From positions 1 through 64,000 of the forward strand of contig JAEYPH010000117.1 of assembly GCA_023410875.1 (NCBI GenBank): 64,000 nucleotides of DNA. Direction: 5' to 3'. Both the position numbers and the translations under genes were made by a program. This document shows, piece by piece, positions 32,172 through 43,542 of this stretch; the first letter of the stretch is position 1, and each line of letters begins with the position of its first letter. The notes beneath the pieces are model-generated. The model searched no databases. It was not told the origin of the DNA and was given only the letters and a program-made list of their open reading frames with translations. The stretch is from Bacillota bacterium (GTDB lineage Bacteria; Bacillota; Clostridia; Christensenellales; UMGS416).

Positions 32172-33459
32172 CGCGCACAAGGCGATCTTCTTCCTCAAGA
32201 GCTTTGCCACCGGCGTGCTGACGCCGGTGCTGGCGCTGATGCTGCTGGCCCACGGGGCCACGTTTGCGACGCTCTCGCTGTTGCTGGGAGCCTATTCGCT
32301 GACCGTCGTTGTGGCTGAGTTCCCCAGCGGGCTGTTTGCCGATCTGTATGGCCGGAAGAAGACATTCCTGCTGTCCGGCGCGCTCTCGCTGCTCTCCTAC
32401 GCTGTGCTGCTGTTTTCCCATTCCTTTGCGGCGGTGCTGTGCGCCATCGTTGCCAATGGCCTGGGCAGGGCATTCTCCTCCGGCAGTCTGGACGCCCTGG
32501 TCATCGATCAAGCGGTGGAGACCGACGCCGGGTCTCTGGCCAAGGTGACCGGGCAGCTCAACATGCTGGAGAGCGCCGGCTTGGCGGTGGGCGCCATCGC
32601 CGGCGGGCTGCTGGCCGGCGTCGGCACAGGGTATGCAGGCAACCTGATTGCCAATCTGTGCATCTATCCGGCGCTGATGCTGCTGACGGCGTTGTGTGTG
32701 CGCGAGCAGCCCCGCGCCCGGCAGGAGCGCAGTGATTCCGGCAGCAACGGCTTGCGGCAGTTTGCCCGGCAGGCCAGGGAGAGCCTTGGCTTCGTGGCGC
32801 AGCGGGGCGTCGTGCGCATGCTGTTCCTTCTGGCCTTCGTCACGGGCTTCGCGCTGCTCTCGGTGGAGACCTACTGGCAACCGGCGTTTACAGCTACGGC
32901 CGATGCGTCCTGGGGCCTGGGTATCGTCAGTTGCATGGGCTTTGTGGCCGTAATAGGGGGCAGCAAATGCGCGCAGCGCCTGCTGCTGCGCTGGCCGCGC
33001 CACGAGGAGGCGGTGCTGCTGGCGCTCAAGGCGCTGGTCGGGGTGGGCCTCATCTCCCTTTTCTTCGCGTTTCACCCCGTGCTTTTTGTGTCGGTGTATG
33101 TGATCGCCTATTTTTTTCTGGGGAATGGAAGCGTGGCGGAAAGCACGCTGCTCAACCGAGCGGCTCCGTCCGACGGGCGTGCGGGCATCCTTTCCTTGTT
33201 CTCGCTGGTTTTGCAGATCGGCGGCTTGTTCGCCTCGCTGTGCGGCTTCTTCGTCTCGGCGTGGGTGGGCTATCGGTATCTGTGGCTTGTGGCCGGCGCG
33301 GGGCTGATCATGGCGGCGGGCGTTTGCTTTATCGCCCGCGGCGCAGCACGCGCTCGGCCAGGCCCGGCAGCAGAGGATAGAGCGGCTGGCCCATCCTGTC
33401 CTCAAAATAATCCAGCAGGCGATAAGCCGCGCGCCATTTTTCCAGCGTCCAGGCGTTGA
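32164..33459 (+). CDS. MFS transporter
   Basis: A major-facilitator membrane protein of 431 residues with about twelve hydrophobic segments. The signature loop GLFADLYGRKKTFL after helix 2 marks the superfamily. It is probably an exporter controlled by the ArsR-like gene it overlaps. Helices end near residue 392 (GAGLIMAAGVCFIARGAAR). The last 40 residues are a polar, Arg/Pro-rich tail encoded opposite the HD-domain gene, which looks like read-through past an ancestral stop rather than a domain. Confidence 0.88.
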   Translation: MRNAHKAIFFLKSFATGVLTPVLALMLLAHGATFATLSLLLGAYSLTVVVAEFPSGLFADLYGRKKTFLLSGALSLLSYAVLLFSHSFAAVLCAIVANGLGRAFSSGSLDALVIDQAVETDAGSLAKVTGQLNMLESAGLAVGAIAGGLLAGVGTGYAGNLIANLCIYPALMLLTALCVREQPRARQERSDSGSNGLRQFARQARESLGFVAQRGVVRMLFLLAFVTGFALLSVETYWQPAFTATADASWGLGIVSCMGFVAVIGGSKCAQRLLLRWPRHEEAVLLALKALVGVGLISLFFAFHPVLFVSVYVIAYFFLGNGSVAESTLLNRAAPSDGRAGILSLFSLVLQIGGLFASLCGFFVSAWVGYRYLWLVAGAGLIMAAGVCFIARGAARARPGPAAEDRAAGPSCPQNNPAGDKPRAIFPASRR

Positions 33460-33946
33460 AGCCCCTGCGCAGCGTCACATCCACCATGCGGGGTTCCAGC
33501 GTTGTGAAGCCGCCGGCTATGCCCAGATAATCGGCCAACTGAATCAGCCGGTCGTAATCGTCATATTCTATCGTCGCGAGGTAGTCGCGCACCATGTCCA
33601 CGTCGGCGGCGGGGCAGTCCCAGTTGCCGGCGGCGCACTGCACGTCTTGTATCGCGAAGGAATGGGTCAGGCTGATGCGGGCGACGCCAGGCATGCCATG
33701 CTCCAGTGCGAAGCGATAGCCCAGCACTACGTGGTTCATGTCCATGGGCCCGAAGCGGCGGCCAATGTCGTGCAGCATGCCCAGCACCTGCGCGCGCTGC
33801 GGGTCCATGCCAGGGCAGTGCTCCGCGATGATCCGGGCGGCTTGGCCCACCATGCGGCAGTGGTCCGCCCAGGGGCCGGGGTTGGTCTTCCAGCCTTCCT
33901 GCAGCAGCGCTTCCGCCTGGGCGATCGAGGGCAGTCCGTCGGTCAT
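33329..33946 (-). CDS. HD-domain phosphohydrolase-like protein
   Basis: A 205-residue HD-superfamily protein. ADHCRMVGQAARIIAEH gives the first His, VLGMLHDIGRR the HD pair, and LTHSFAIQ and LADYLGIAG later metal or substrate residues. Members hydrolyse nucleotides or other phosphates; the substrate is unknown. GGAGAG precedes the start. Its last 131 bases overlap the 3' end of the convergent MFS gene. Confidence 0.85.
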   Translation of the reverse strand: MTDGLPSIAQAEALLQEGWKTNPGPWADHCRMVGQAARIIAEHCPGMDPQRAQVLGMLHDIGRRFGPMDMNHVVLGYRFALEHGMPGVARISLTHSFAIQDVQCAAGNWDCPAADVDMVRDYLATIEYDDYDRLIQLADYLGIAGGFTTLEPRMVDVTLRRGFNAWTLEKWRAAYRLLDYFEDRMGQPLYPLLPGLAERVLRRGR

Positions 33947-34139
33947 ACTCTCTCCTTTGCGCCGTCAGCCAATGTGCGTTTGTCGGCCTTTTGTTTATTG
34001 TAACACAGCTTTGAGACGATTGGCACATTCATACAGCACGGCCCAACCGTGGCGATTCTGGATATCATTGCCCGCTGCCTTTGGCATATCGGCCTTTTGT
34101 TGGGGAAAACTACGCTCATTCATCAGGAGGTGCGTAACG

Positions 34140-34823
34140 ATGCCCATTGGTTATATTCTGCTCATTGTGGTCACGCTGCTCATTGTGTTCGGCGTGGCGC
34201 AGCGCGTGCTGGACCGCATGCGTTTGACAGACCGCCAGGCGCTGCTGTTTGTCGCGGCGATCTTCGTAGGCGGGCTCATCCCCGACATACAGCTTGGCCG
34301 TGTGCAGGTCAACATTGGCGGCGCGCTGGTGCCGCTGGCGCTGTGTATCTATCTGTTTGTGAAGGCCGACACGGCCAAGGAGCGCTGGCGCAGCATCTTC
34401 GCCTCGGTGCTCTCCGGCGCGGCGGTGTTCGGCATTGGGCGTCTGTGGCCGGCGGAGCCTTCCACGATGCCATTCGAGGTCAACTATCTCTATGGTCTGG
34501 TGGCCGGCTTCATCGCGTATCTGTTCGGCCGCTCCCGGCGCGCTGCCTTCATCGGCGGCGTTGTGGGCGTGCTGCTGGGCGATGCGACTCAGGGCATCCT
34601 CAACACGTTCAACGGCCTCACGGCCACACCCATCCGCTTTGGCGGCGGCGGCGCCATGGATGTAGTAGTGATATCCGGTTTGCTGGCCGTGCTGCTGGCT
34701 GAGATCATAGGCGAGGTTCGTGAGCGTCTGCAGGGCGGCAGCGCTAAGCGCGGCGAATATGAGTTTGACGACGGCGAGTTTGTGCCGGCCAAGCAGGGAG
34801 GGCCCCATGATGACGAAGAGTAA
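34140..34823 (+). CDS. DUF1614-family membrane protein
   Basis: A 227-residue integral membrane protein with about seven hydrophobic segments. Typical family features are QRVLDRMRLTDRQALLFVA, INIGGALVPLALCIYLFVKA (seen here as VNIGGALVPLALC) and FGRSRRAAFIGGVVG. DUF1614 genes usually sit next to spoIIP in Clostridia, as here, so a sporulation role is inferred. AGGAGG lies 8 bases before the ATG. It overlaps spoIIP by 17 bases. Confidence 0.78.
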   Translation: MPIGYILLIVVTLLIVFGVAQRVLDRMRLTDRQALLFVAAIFVGGLIPDIQLGRVQVNIGGALVPLALCIYLFVKADTAKERWRSIFASVLSGAAVFGIGRLWPAEPSTMPFEVNYLYGLVAGFIAYLFGRSRRAAFIGGVVGVLLGDATQGILNTFNGLTATPIRFGGGGAMDVVVISGLLAVLLAEIIGEVRERLQGGSAKRGEYEFDDGEFVPAKQGGPHDDEE

Positions 34824-35979
34824 GGCTGTTATCGCCCTTCTGGTCTCGCTGCTGCTGACCGTGGGCATGGGCCCTGTGGCCGCGGCGGACGACTGGTATT
34901 CCACGCCCGGCGGGTACTTCACCGTGCTGACCCAGGAGGGGCAGACGCTGTTTACGATCGGCGGCGCCGTCAGCATAGATGACGAGTACATCTCCCAGGA
35001 CAACAAGCGTTACCGCGTGGTGCAGGTGGACGATGTGCGCTTTACCGCCATTGCCCGCTATGTGGAGGATGTGGTGCTCTGGGAGGGCTTTGACGACGCG
35101 ATGCTTTCCACCGTGGCGCAGCAGGGGCAAAAGAAGGTGGCCCTGTATTGCACCCATACCGACGAATCCTATGTGCCCAGTGACGGCACAGAGGCCAAGC
35201 CGGAAAAGGGCGGTATTCTGGATGTGGCCAACCAGCTGACCGAGGCGCTCAAGAAGAAGGGCATCGACGCCGTCGTTGACGACACGGCCCATGAGCCCCA
35301 CGACTCCGGCGCTTATCGGCGCAGCCGCCAGACGGCCATGAACCTGATGGAAGAAAAGCGGCCGGACATGCTGCTGGACATCCACCGCGACGGCGTGCCC
35401 AACGCGCAGGAATACGACAAGGACATCAAGGGAGAAGCAGCAAGCCGAGTGCGCTTCGTCGTGGGCCGCAGCAACCAGAACAAGGCCGCCAACGAGGATA
35501 CGGCCAAGAAGCTCAAACAAATCGCTGACAAAAAATACCCTGGACTTGTCAAGGACATTTACATTGGCAAGGGCAGCTACAACCAGGACCTGACGCCCAA
35601 CGCCATGTTGATGGAATTCGGCACCCACACGATGGATAAAGAACGGGCGCTGGAATCCACGAACTTCGTAGCCGACGTCGTGTCGGCTTATCTGGGAGCC
35701 AGCGGGGGCGAAGGCGGCGGCACCGCAGCGCCGAACGCCAGCGCCAACAAGGGTGCGGCGAACAACCAGCAGCAGACGCAGGATCCCAACGCCGAGCAGG
35801 TGCGCAACCAGAACGCCACCAGCAACCGCACCGCCGGCTCAAGCATTGGCTGGATTGTCGGCATCGTGGCGGGGCTGGGCTTGCTGTTCCTGCTGGTGGC
35901 TGTCAACACCAGCCGCAAGGAGCGCCTGGGCAACTTCTTCAAAGAGCTGACCGGCACGGGGCACAAACGGGACAAATAA
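34807..35979 (+). CDS. spoIIP: stage II sporulation protein P
   Basis: A 390-residue cell-wall amidase/endopeptidase that strips septal peptidoglycan during engulfment with SpoIID and SpoIIM. A signal-anchor lies at residues 5-27. The amidase domain shows CTHTDESYVPSDGT (zinc His), GGILDVANQLTEAL, SRQTAMNLM, LDIHRDGVPN (His and Asp) and YNQDLTPNAMLMEFGTH with the catalytic Glu. A Gly/Asn/Ala-rich linker then leads to a C-terminal membrane helix (SIGWIVGIVAGLGLLFLLVA). The C-terminal anchor is additional to the usual N-terminal one. The organism therefore very probably forms spores. Confidence 0.93.
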   Translation: MMTKSKAVIALLVSLLLTVGMGPVAAADDWYSTPGGYFTVLTQEGQTLFTIGGAVSIDDEYISQDNKRYRVVQVDDVRFTAIARYVEDVVLWEGFDDAMLSTVAQQGQKKVALYCTHTDESYVPSDGTEAKPEKGGILDVANQLTEALKKKGIDAVVDDTAHEPHDSGAYRRSRQTAMNLMEEKRPDMLLDIHRDGVPNAQEYDKDIKGEAASRVRFVVGRSNQNKAANEDTAKKLKQIADKKYPGLVKDIYIGKGSYNQDLTPNAMLMEFGTHTMDKERALESTNFVADVVSAYLGASGGEGGGTAAPNASANKGAANNQQQTQDPNAEQVRNQNATSNRTAGSSIGWIVGIVAGLGLLFLLVAVNTSRKERLGNFFKELTGTGHKRDK

Positions 35980-36000
35980 AACGCTCAAATACTGTCGTAG

Positions 36001-36028
36001 AAACGGGGCCGGGCAAGGCCCCGTTTTT
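36001..36028 (+). terminator. rho-independent terminator of spoIIP
   Basis: Stem AAACGGGGCC / GGCCCCGTTT with a 6-base loop and a T5 tract. Confidence 0.93.
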
Positions 36029-36066
36029 GCATAACTCTTTACGCAGTTGTTTGTTTGCATGATCTG

Positions 36067-36097
36067 TTGACTTTGACGCAGCGTCAAGTGATATGAT
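36067..36097 (+). promoter_or_regulatory. MerR-type promoter with 19-base spacer and operator
   Basis: TTGACT (36067-36072) and TATGAT (36092-36097) are separated by 19 bases. The spacer holds the perfect dyad TTGACGC-A-GCGTCAA (36073-36087). An over-long spacer with a palindrome inside is the hallmark of promoters twisted into activity by MerR proteins. The gene that follows encodes one. Confidence 0.88.
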
Positions 36098-36134
36098 TGC
36101 TTCATAGCAAAAGCACATATAGGCAGGTATCCCT

Positions 36135-38807
36135 ATGAGCTTAGTCAAAATCACGGACCTTACACCTCAGCTTGGCCTCACCTCGCGCAGCCTGCGCTAT
36201 TACGAGGAAGCCGGGCTGATTCAGAGCATCCGTCTGCCAGCGGAAAAGTATCGCTTTTTCGACGAAGCGAATATCCAACGCTTAAAGCAGATCATCGTCC
36301 TTCGAAAGATGATGATCCCGATTAAGGATATCCTGCGCATCTATGAGAGCGAGGATATGAGCGTGGTCGTGGAGGTGTTCGTCAACCGGATTCGGGAAAT
36401 TGACAGGGAGTCCATTGTCCTTTCCGATCTCAAGCGCGTGACAGACGAGTTTTTGCAGGCCATGCTCACGCACGGTATCAAGAGGATATCCGCCTTGCCA
36501 CTCCTGTACGAGGCCCTTGTCAACCAGGAACTCGACGATGTGGACACCAGTGCGGATGAAAGCAAACCAGTATCTTATGATGACTTGGAGACGATCTCGG
36601 AAAAGCTGGCAAAACCGGTGGAACCGTCCATCGTATACCTGCCCGCCATGCGCGTTCTGTCGTCGCGGCTGAAGGAGAATGCCGACGAGTCCGACCCGGA
36701 CGGCTTTTGGCATTGGGTGCAGTCGCAAGGCATCGCGCCTGGCGAGCCGGGCAGGCATGAGCAGTTTGAATACCAGATAAGCGCTGGTGATGTTTCGATT
36801 CTGCGCATTGCCAATGATTTTGCCAATGACGGTCCGTACCTGGACGACACGTTTCAGGGCGGCCTGTTTGCGACGGACAACGTTTATCTTGATGAGGATT
36901 TGGGCCAGCGGTTCCGTTCCCTTATATCCTGCTTTGACGACAACAAATACTACGAGATCGACTACGCTATCGGCGGCGGCCTGCGCCATCAGGCGATGCT
37001 GGAAACCCTGATATCGCCGGATGAAAGAAGGGAACTCGTTGCGCTGTTCCTGCCCGTGAAGAAGCGGCTGGCCGACCCTGCCCTTTACGACAAACCGGAA
37101 GAACTGGAGCCCGGCTCTATAACGCTCGAGGAAATCGAGAAAGCCAACCCGGTTCTCTGGACGAAGGACGTCCCGATGGACAAGCTGATCCCGATCAACC
37201 GCCCGCATTACCGCGTGACCGAGCGGGGGGAAGCGGAATACATTTCGTGGATATCGACACGGGTATTGTCCACCGGTGTGGCGGTGAAGCTGCCTTTCCG
37301 CGTGGACATGGAGTTCCGGATCGGCGAGGAGAGCGGAGGGTACGGCCACGGCAGAAACGAGGGGAGCATTCGTTTTCATCACGGCAAGGATTTGAATTTC
37401 CTGTTTGGCGTCAATATGGACAACAGCCCCGACGAGAGATTGTCCCAGGAGGCCATCTGCTTCCATCAACCGGTCTTCGGCGATTATTTCCGATACCCAA
37501 AGCGCGGCGGGATACACTCGGGTATCTATAACCGCCTCACGTGGATTGTGGGCCTCAAGCATTTCGCGGTCGCCATCAACGGTGAGCTTCGCTATTGCGG
37601 AGTGAAATTCCCCTATATGGCTGCGGACTTGCGCCATCAGCAAACGCGTCCCATCCTTGTCAGTTCCGACAGCTCGATCAAACGGTATTTTCGTTCCATC
37701 CGTGTTTCCCAGCTGGTGCAAGCACCCAAAGCGAAGATCAAAGAAGGAGCCCTTACGATGATCACCAAACAGAGCAACAATCGCATCCCCAACATCCACA
37801 GGTTCATTACCAGCGAGTTCGGTGAAAACTACTGGTTCAACGGCTGCGCCAGGTATGTCATGGAATCCGTCGGGGAATTCGCAGGCGAACCGGATTTTGG
37901 CTTCTGGTTCTTCGCGGGGCTTACGGGCGACATTCTGGTGCAGGTTTATTCCTATCATGATTACAAAGGCGAAGCCGTATCGGCCTGTATGTTCGGCAGC
38001 GAAGGCGGCGGCTATTTTGAAGGAATCTTTAAAAAATGCGGTTACGCCAGCACCTTCGTTACAGGGAAACAGCTATCCGCCAACAAAGAAATGTATGTTC
38101 AGACGCTCATGGCGTACATCGACAAGGGCGTGCCCGTCATAGCGGTCACCCACGGTGGGCCACCGTGGGGCATCTATGTCGGGTATGAGGAGCATGGAAA
38201 GACCTTGCTCTTTCTGACCGGCGACAAAACCGAGCCTGAACGCGTACCGATCGAGCAAGTGATAACCGAGAATACAGCCTTGCCCCACTGCGCCCAGGGA
38301 TGGCTGTTTATCGGGGAAAAGAAACGCTCCGTGAACCTCGCGCAGGTTTACAGGGACGTGATCCTCGATATGCCGAGGTTGCTTACCGTGAAAACCGATG
38401 CATATTGCTTTGGACCGGAGGCCTTCCGCGCATGGGCCGAGGGCATCGAGAACGGGAAGTTCGACGGCATGAAGCCCGAAGGATTTGACGGTTGGGCCGC
38501 CCATGTGAGCAACATCTGCAACATGGCGACCAATGGAAGCTGTGTCCACACTTTCCTGGAAAGGGCGCAGGAATTGAACCCCGATTTCATCTTCCTTGAG
38601 GACGTGCGGAAGCTATACAAGCGGACGGCGGACATCTGGAACAACGACGATGGCAAGGACCTGGAAGCCCTCGGCGGCGGCTTCAATGTCACGCTGGAAG
38701 CATTGCAGGACAGGGACAGGCGCGACAAAATCTCGTCGAAAATCCGGGAGGCGGCAGAGTGTATGAACACGGTTCTTAATATCCTAAACGTGAACTTACC
38801 GAAGTAG
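36135..38807 (+). CDS. giant MerR-family regulator with three effector modules
   Basis: An 890-residue protein, several times the size of a normal MerR. Residues 5-75 are the MerR winged helix (GLTSRSLRYYEEAGLIQSIR; IQRLKQIIVLRKMMIPIKDI), followed by the dimer helix. Residues about 155-320 look like a GyrI-like ligand domain (PYLDDTFQGGLFATDNVYLD; LISPDERRELVALFLPVKKR). Residues about 365-535 resemble a concanavalin-like beta-sandwich. Residues about 540-885 resemble the papain/C39/BtrH-like fold (NYWFNGCARYVMESVG; YIDKGVPVIAVTHGG), without an obvious intact catalytic triad. It probably activates its own operon through the MerR promoter just upstream. A related free-standing protein is encoded 27 bases downstream. 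Confidence 0.82.
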   Translation: MSLVKITDLTPQLGLTSRSLRYYEEAGLIQSIRLPAEKYRFFDEANIQRLKQIIVLRKMMIPIKDILRIYESEDMSVVVEVFVNRIREIDRESIVLSDLKRVTDEFLQAMLTHGIKRISALPLLYEALVNQELDDVDTSADESKPVSYDDLETISEKLAKPVEPSIVYLPAMRVLSSRLKENADESDPDGFWHWVQSQGIAPGEPGRHEQFEYQISAGDVSILRIANDFANDGPYLDDTFQGGLFATDNVYLDEDLGQRFRSLISCFDDNKYYEIDYAIGGGLRHQAMLETLISPDERRELVALFLPVKKRLADPALYDKPEELEPGSITLEEIEKANPVLWTKDVPMDKLIPINRPHYRVTERGEAEYISWISTRVLSTGVAVKLPFRVDMEFRIGEESGGYGHGRNEGSIRFHHGKDLNFLFGVNMDNSPDERLSQEAICFHQPVFGDYFRYPKRGGIHSGIYNRLTWIVGLKHFAVAINGELRYCGVKFPYMAADLRHQQTRPILVSSDSSIKRYFRSIRVSQLVQAPKAKIKEGALTMITKQSNNRIPNIHRFITSEFGENYWFNGCARYVMESVGEFAGEPDFGFWFFAGLTGDILVQVYSYHDYKGEAVSACMFGSEGGGYFEGIFKKCGYASTFVTGKQLSANKEMYVQTLMAYIDKGVPVIAVTHGGPPWGIYVGYEEHGKTLLFLTGDKTEPERVPIEQVITENTALPHCAQGWLFIGEKKRSVNLAQVYRDVILDMPRLLTVKTDAYCFGPEAFRAWAEGIENGKFDGMKPEGFDGWAAHVSNICNMATNGSCVHTFLERAQELNPDFIFLEDVRKLYKRTADIWNNDDGKDLEALGGGFNVTLEALQDRDRRDKISSKIREAAECMNTVLNILNVNLPK

Positions 38808-38834
38808 ACGGTTTTTACAGAAAGGATATCGGAT

Positions 38835-39911
38835 ATGAAAAAAGAATTGGCGTTCAAAATCCCCTTCAGCGGTTTTGCCGCGACGACCTTTATCAATTGC
38901 TTTACGTCCACGTATCTCTTCCTGGAAAACATCGAGATCATCGGCATCAGCCAATATGATTGCAATCAAAGAAGTGCAGGGCAGTGCGACGGTTGCGGCA
39001 ACTGCGGCAAAACACCGGTCGCGATGCAGGAGAGATGGTTTTTTCTGTTCGATACGATGTGCGGGCGCAGCTCCCTGCGCTGCCGCTTCGACGGCCGGCC
39101 GACCGAGATGCAGAACCTGATCTGCGAAACGGACTTTTATGATGGCGGCACCGATGACACGGTGGATTTCCTGTTCGGCTTTGCCGGGTATGAATACCGG
39201 AAGCTGAACGACCCCGCCGCGTTTCAGGATGCGGTCGTCGCGTCCATAAACGCGGGCAGGCCTGTGATCGCCAAGGTCCAGACGGGCGCCGGCCGCTTCC
39301 GCGTCCTGATCGGTTATGATGGCGACGCACTGCTGTGCCCCGATTTCTCTAACGCGCAGCAAAAGCCCGAAGCCGCGCCCACTTATGATGAGATGGTCGC
39401 GCTGTACGTCGTCGGCGAAAGAATCGCGCCCCGTTATACGTTCAAGGACGGGCTGGAGCGCATCCGCCAGGTCATGGATTACAACATCCGTGAAAACCTG
39501 TGGGGCGGCTACACCGAGAAGATGGGCCTGTACACCGCGGACAGCCTGGGCAAAGCCGGTCTGGAAGAGAGGAAGGCGCGCATGAAGCGCGTGGCCGACA
39601 CGATGTGGCATACGTTCAACTGCCACAATTTCGCGGAGGTGTTCCGGAAACGCGATGTGGAGGAGCTCAAAGACCCGGCGTTGGGTGAGATTTGCGCAAA
39701 GATCGGCGGGCCGTATTACGGCTATACCCACGACCTGGCGTGGGCGCTCATCGGCCTGGAGGAGCGGGCGGATTGGTCCAAGCACTACGCTGGGTATTTC
39801 GGCGAAATGGTGGAACTGACGCTCTATCAGATCGCGAAGAACGACGTCGCGGTGCTCGAGGCGATTGGGCAGGCACTGGAGATACTTAATTCGAAGAGCA
39901 ACGATGCATAG
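38835..39911 (+). CDS. BtrH/C39-like protein, partner of the giant MerR regulator
   Basis: A 358-residue protein resembling the C-terminal module of the preceding MerR protein: an N-terminal GFAATTFINCFTSTYLFLEN segment, ASINAGRPVIAKVQTGAGRF strand, then a helical tail. It carries an extra cysteine cluster, YDCNQRSAGQCDGCGNCG (about residues 41-58), that looks able to bind metal. No membrane segment. It is probably in one operon with the MerR gene. Function unknown; a substrate- or ligand-binding role is possible. Confidence 0.7.
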   Translation: MKKELAFKIPFSGFAATTFINCFTSTYLFLENIEIIGISQYDCNQRSAGQCDGCGNCGKTPVAMQERWFFLFDTMCGRSSLRCRFDGRPTEMQNLICETDFYDGGTDDTVDFLFGFAGYEYRKLNDPAAFQDAVVASINAGRPVIAKVQTGAGRFRVLIGYDGDALLCPDFSNAQQKPEAAPTYDEMVALYVVGERIAPRYTFKDGLERIRQVMDYNIRENLWGGYTEKMGLYTADSLGKAGLEERKARMKRVADTMWHTFNCHNFAEVFRKRDVEELKDPALGEICAKIGGPYYGYTHDLAWALIGLEERADWSKHYAGYFGEMVELTLYQIAKNDVAVLEAIGQALEILNSKSNDA

Positions 39912-39947
39912 GTGAAGCCGAATATCGATGCAACAACAACAACGAAG

Positions 39948-39977
39948 CCCCGGACAACCGCATTCGCGGCTCCGGGG
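39948..39977. terminator. bidirectional terminator
   Basis: Outer stem CCCCGGA / TCCGGGG and inner stem CCGC / GCGG between convergent genes, with TTT following on the plus strand. Confidence 0.75.
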
Positions 39978-39984
39978 TTTGCCT

Positions 39985-41734
39985 TTATCCGGCGATGGCC
40001 TGCTCGTCTAACTGCGCCTCATACAGCTTGCGGTACAGGCCGCCCTGCGCCAGCAGCGCCTCATGGCATCCGCTCTCCACAATGCGGCCGCGGCTCATTA
40101 CATAGATGCACCGGCAGTTCTGTATCGTGGAGAGGCGGTGGGCGATGAAGATCATCGTCCTGTCCTGGGAGATGTTTTCAATGGAGGACTGTATCTTCTG
40201 CTCGGTGGCGGAATCGATGTTGGCGGTGGCCTCGTCCAGCACGAGGATGGCCGGGTTGTGCACGATGGCGCGGGCGAAGGACAACAGCTGCCGCTCGCCG
40301 GCGGAGAACGTCGTGCCGCGCTCGGCCACGTCGGTATACAGCTGGTTGGGCTGCTCCATGACAAATTCCAGCGCCATGGACTGGCGCAGCGCGTCCAGCA
40401 CTTCCTCGTCGCCCATGTCGGCGTTCACGCGGATGTTGTCGGCGATGGTGCCGGAGAACAGCACGACATCCTGCAGCACCACGGACACGCCCCGGCGCAG
40501 GTCGCCCAGCTTCCACTGCGAAAGCGGCACGCCGTCCACGAGAATCTCGCCGCGCTGGGGCTCATAAAAACGGGAGATCAGGCTGATGATCGTGGTCTTG
40601 CCTGCGCCGGTGGCGCCCACAAAGGCGATCCTGTCGCCGATGTCGGCGGTAAAGGACACATCCTGCAGCACCCAGTTCTCGCCCTCATAGGCGAACCACA
40701 CATGCCGGAACTCCACGTGCCCGCGCACTGCTCCGCCGTGGGATCCGGCATCCAGGTCCTCCAGCGGGTTGGGGTCGTCCAGCAGCTCATAGATGCGGTC
40801 GGCTGATACCAGCGCGGATTGTATCGTGTTATACTTCTCCGCCAGATCGTTGATGGGGTCGAAGAACTGCTTGATGTAGCTCGTGAAGGCATAGAGTACG
40901 CCGATCTCCAGCAAGCCGCCGCTGATGCGGTTGTAGCCATACAGGATCAACAACGCGATGGTCAGCGAGTTGATGACCTCCATAACCGGTCGCAGCACGC
41001 TGTTCATCGTGACCTGCATCATCGTCGTCTTGTAATACCGCCGGTTCAGGTCGCGGAACTCGGCGAACTTTTCCTTCTGCCGGTTGAAGGCCTGCACGAT
41101 GCGCATGCCTGCCATGTTCTCCGCGAAGAAGCCGTTGATCCGACTGATCAGCGCCTTCATCTTCGTGAAGTTCTGCTTGAGGAACCGCTTGACCGTCAGC
41201 GTGACCAGCAGGATCAGCGGTACCGTTGTGAAGCCCACCAGCGCCAAGTTTGCGTCCATCTGCAGCATCACGACGACGATGCCGGCCAGCAGGAAGAAAT
41301 CGCGGAACAGGTTGATGAGCACGTCGGAGTAGAACTCGTTGAGCGTCTCCACGTCATTGGTGGCGCGGGTGATCAGGCGGCCGGTGCTGAATTTGTCCAG
41401 CACCGTCAGCGTCATGTGGTGGATGTGGCTGAAAATTTTAACCCGTAACCCGTGTAATATGCTCTGCCCCACGCGGTTGATGAGCCGCGCCTGGAAAAGC
41501 CCGCTGAGCGCGCCCACGACGATGACTGCGAAATAGGCCACGGACAGGCCGGTGGGGGAGTGCAGCCCGGAGGGCGTCTGCCCGCCGGCCAAAAAGTCGT
41601 CGATGAGCACCTTGAGCAGGTAGGGCTTTAGAAGCTCCGCGCCGTTGACCATCAGCACCAGCAGCGCGCACAGCAGCAGCGGCCGCCAGTATGGCAGCGT
41701 CAAGGCAGCCATGCGCCGGATGCTCGCCGGTTTT

Positions 41735-41754
<20 letters not shown>
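39985..41754 (-). CDS. ABC exporter half-transporter, catalytic subunit
   Basis: An export-type ABC protein of 589 residues: six predicted membrane helices (about 15-310), then an ATPase domain. Walker A is GATGAGKTT, the signature FSAGERQ, and Walker B LVLDEATANID with the catalytic Glu present. It overlaps the upstream ABC gene by 20 bases. The ATG at 41754 is chosen because a GGAG lies 8 bases upstream. With its neighbour it should form a BmrCD/TM287-288-type heterodimer exporting lipids, peptides or drugs. Confidence 0.93.
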
Positions 41755-43471
<1,717 letters not shown>

Positions 43472-43542
43472 AAACCCCTTTTTAAACGGATAGGCCCTAT
43501 TATAGCACCATATGAAAGGAATTGCATGAAGTGCACAGCAGA

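Noticed and set aside
34016..34035. CATACAGC as a sigma-E -10 box for the DUF1614/spoIIP operon
   Set aside because: No acceptable -35 element lies 13-15 bases upstream, and the last position of the -10 consensus does not match.
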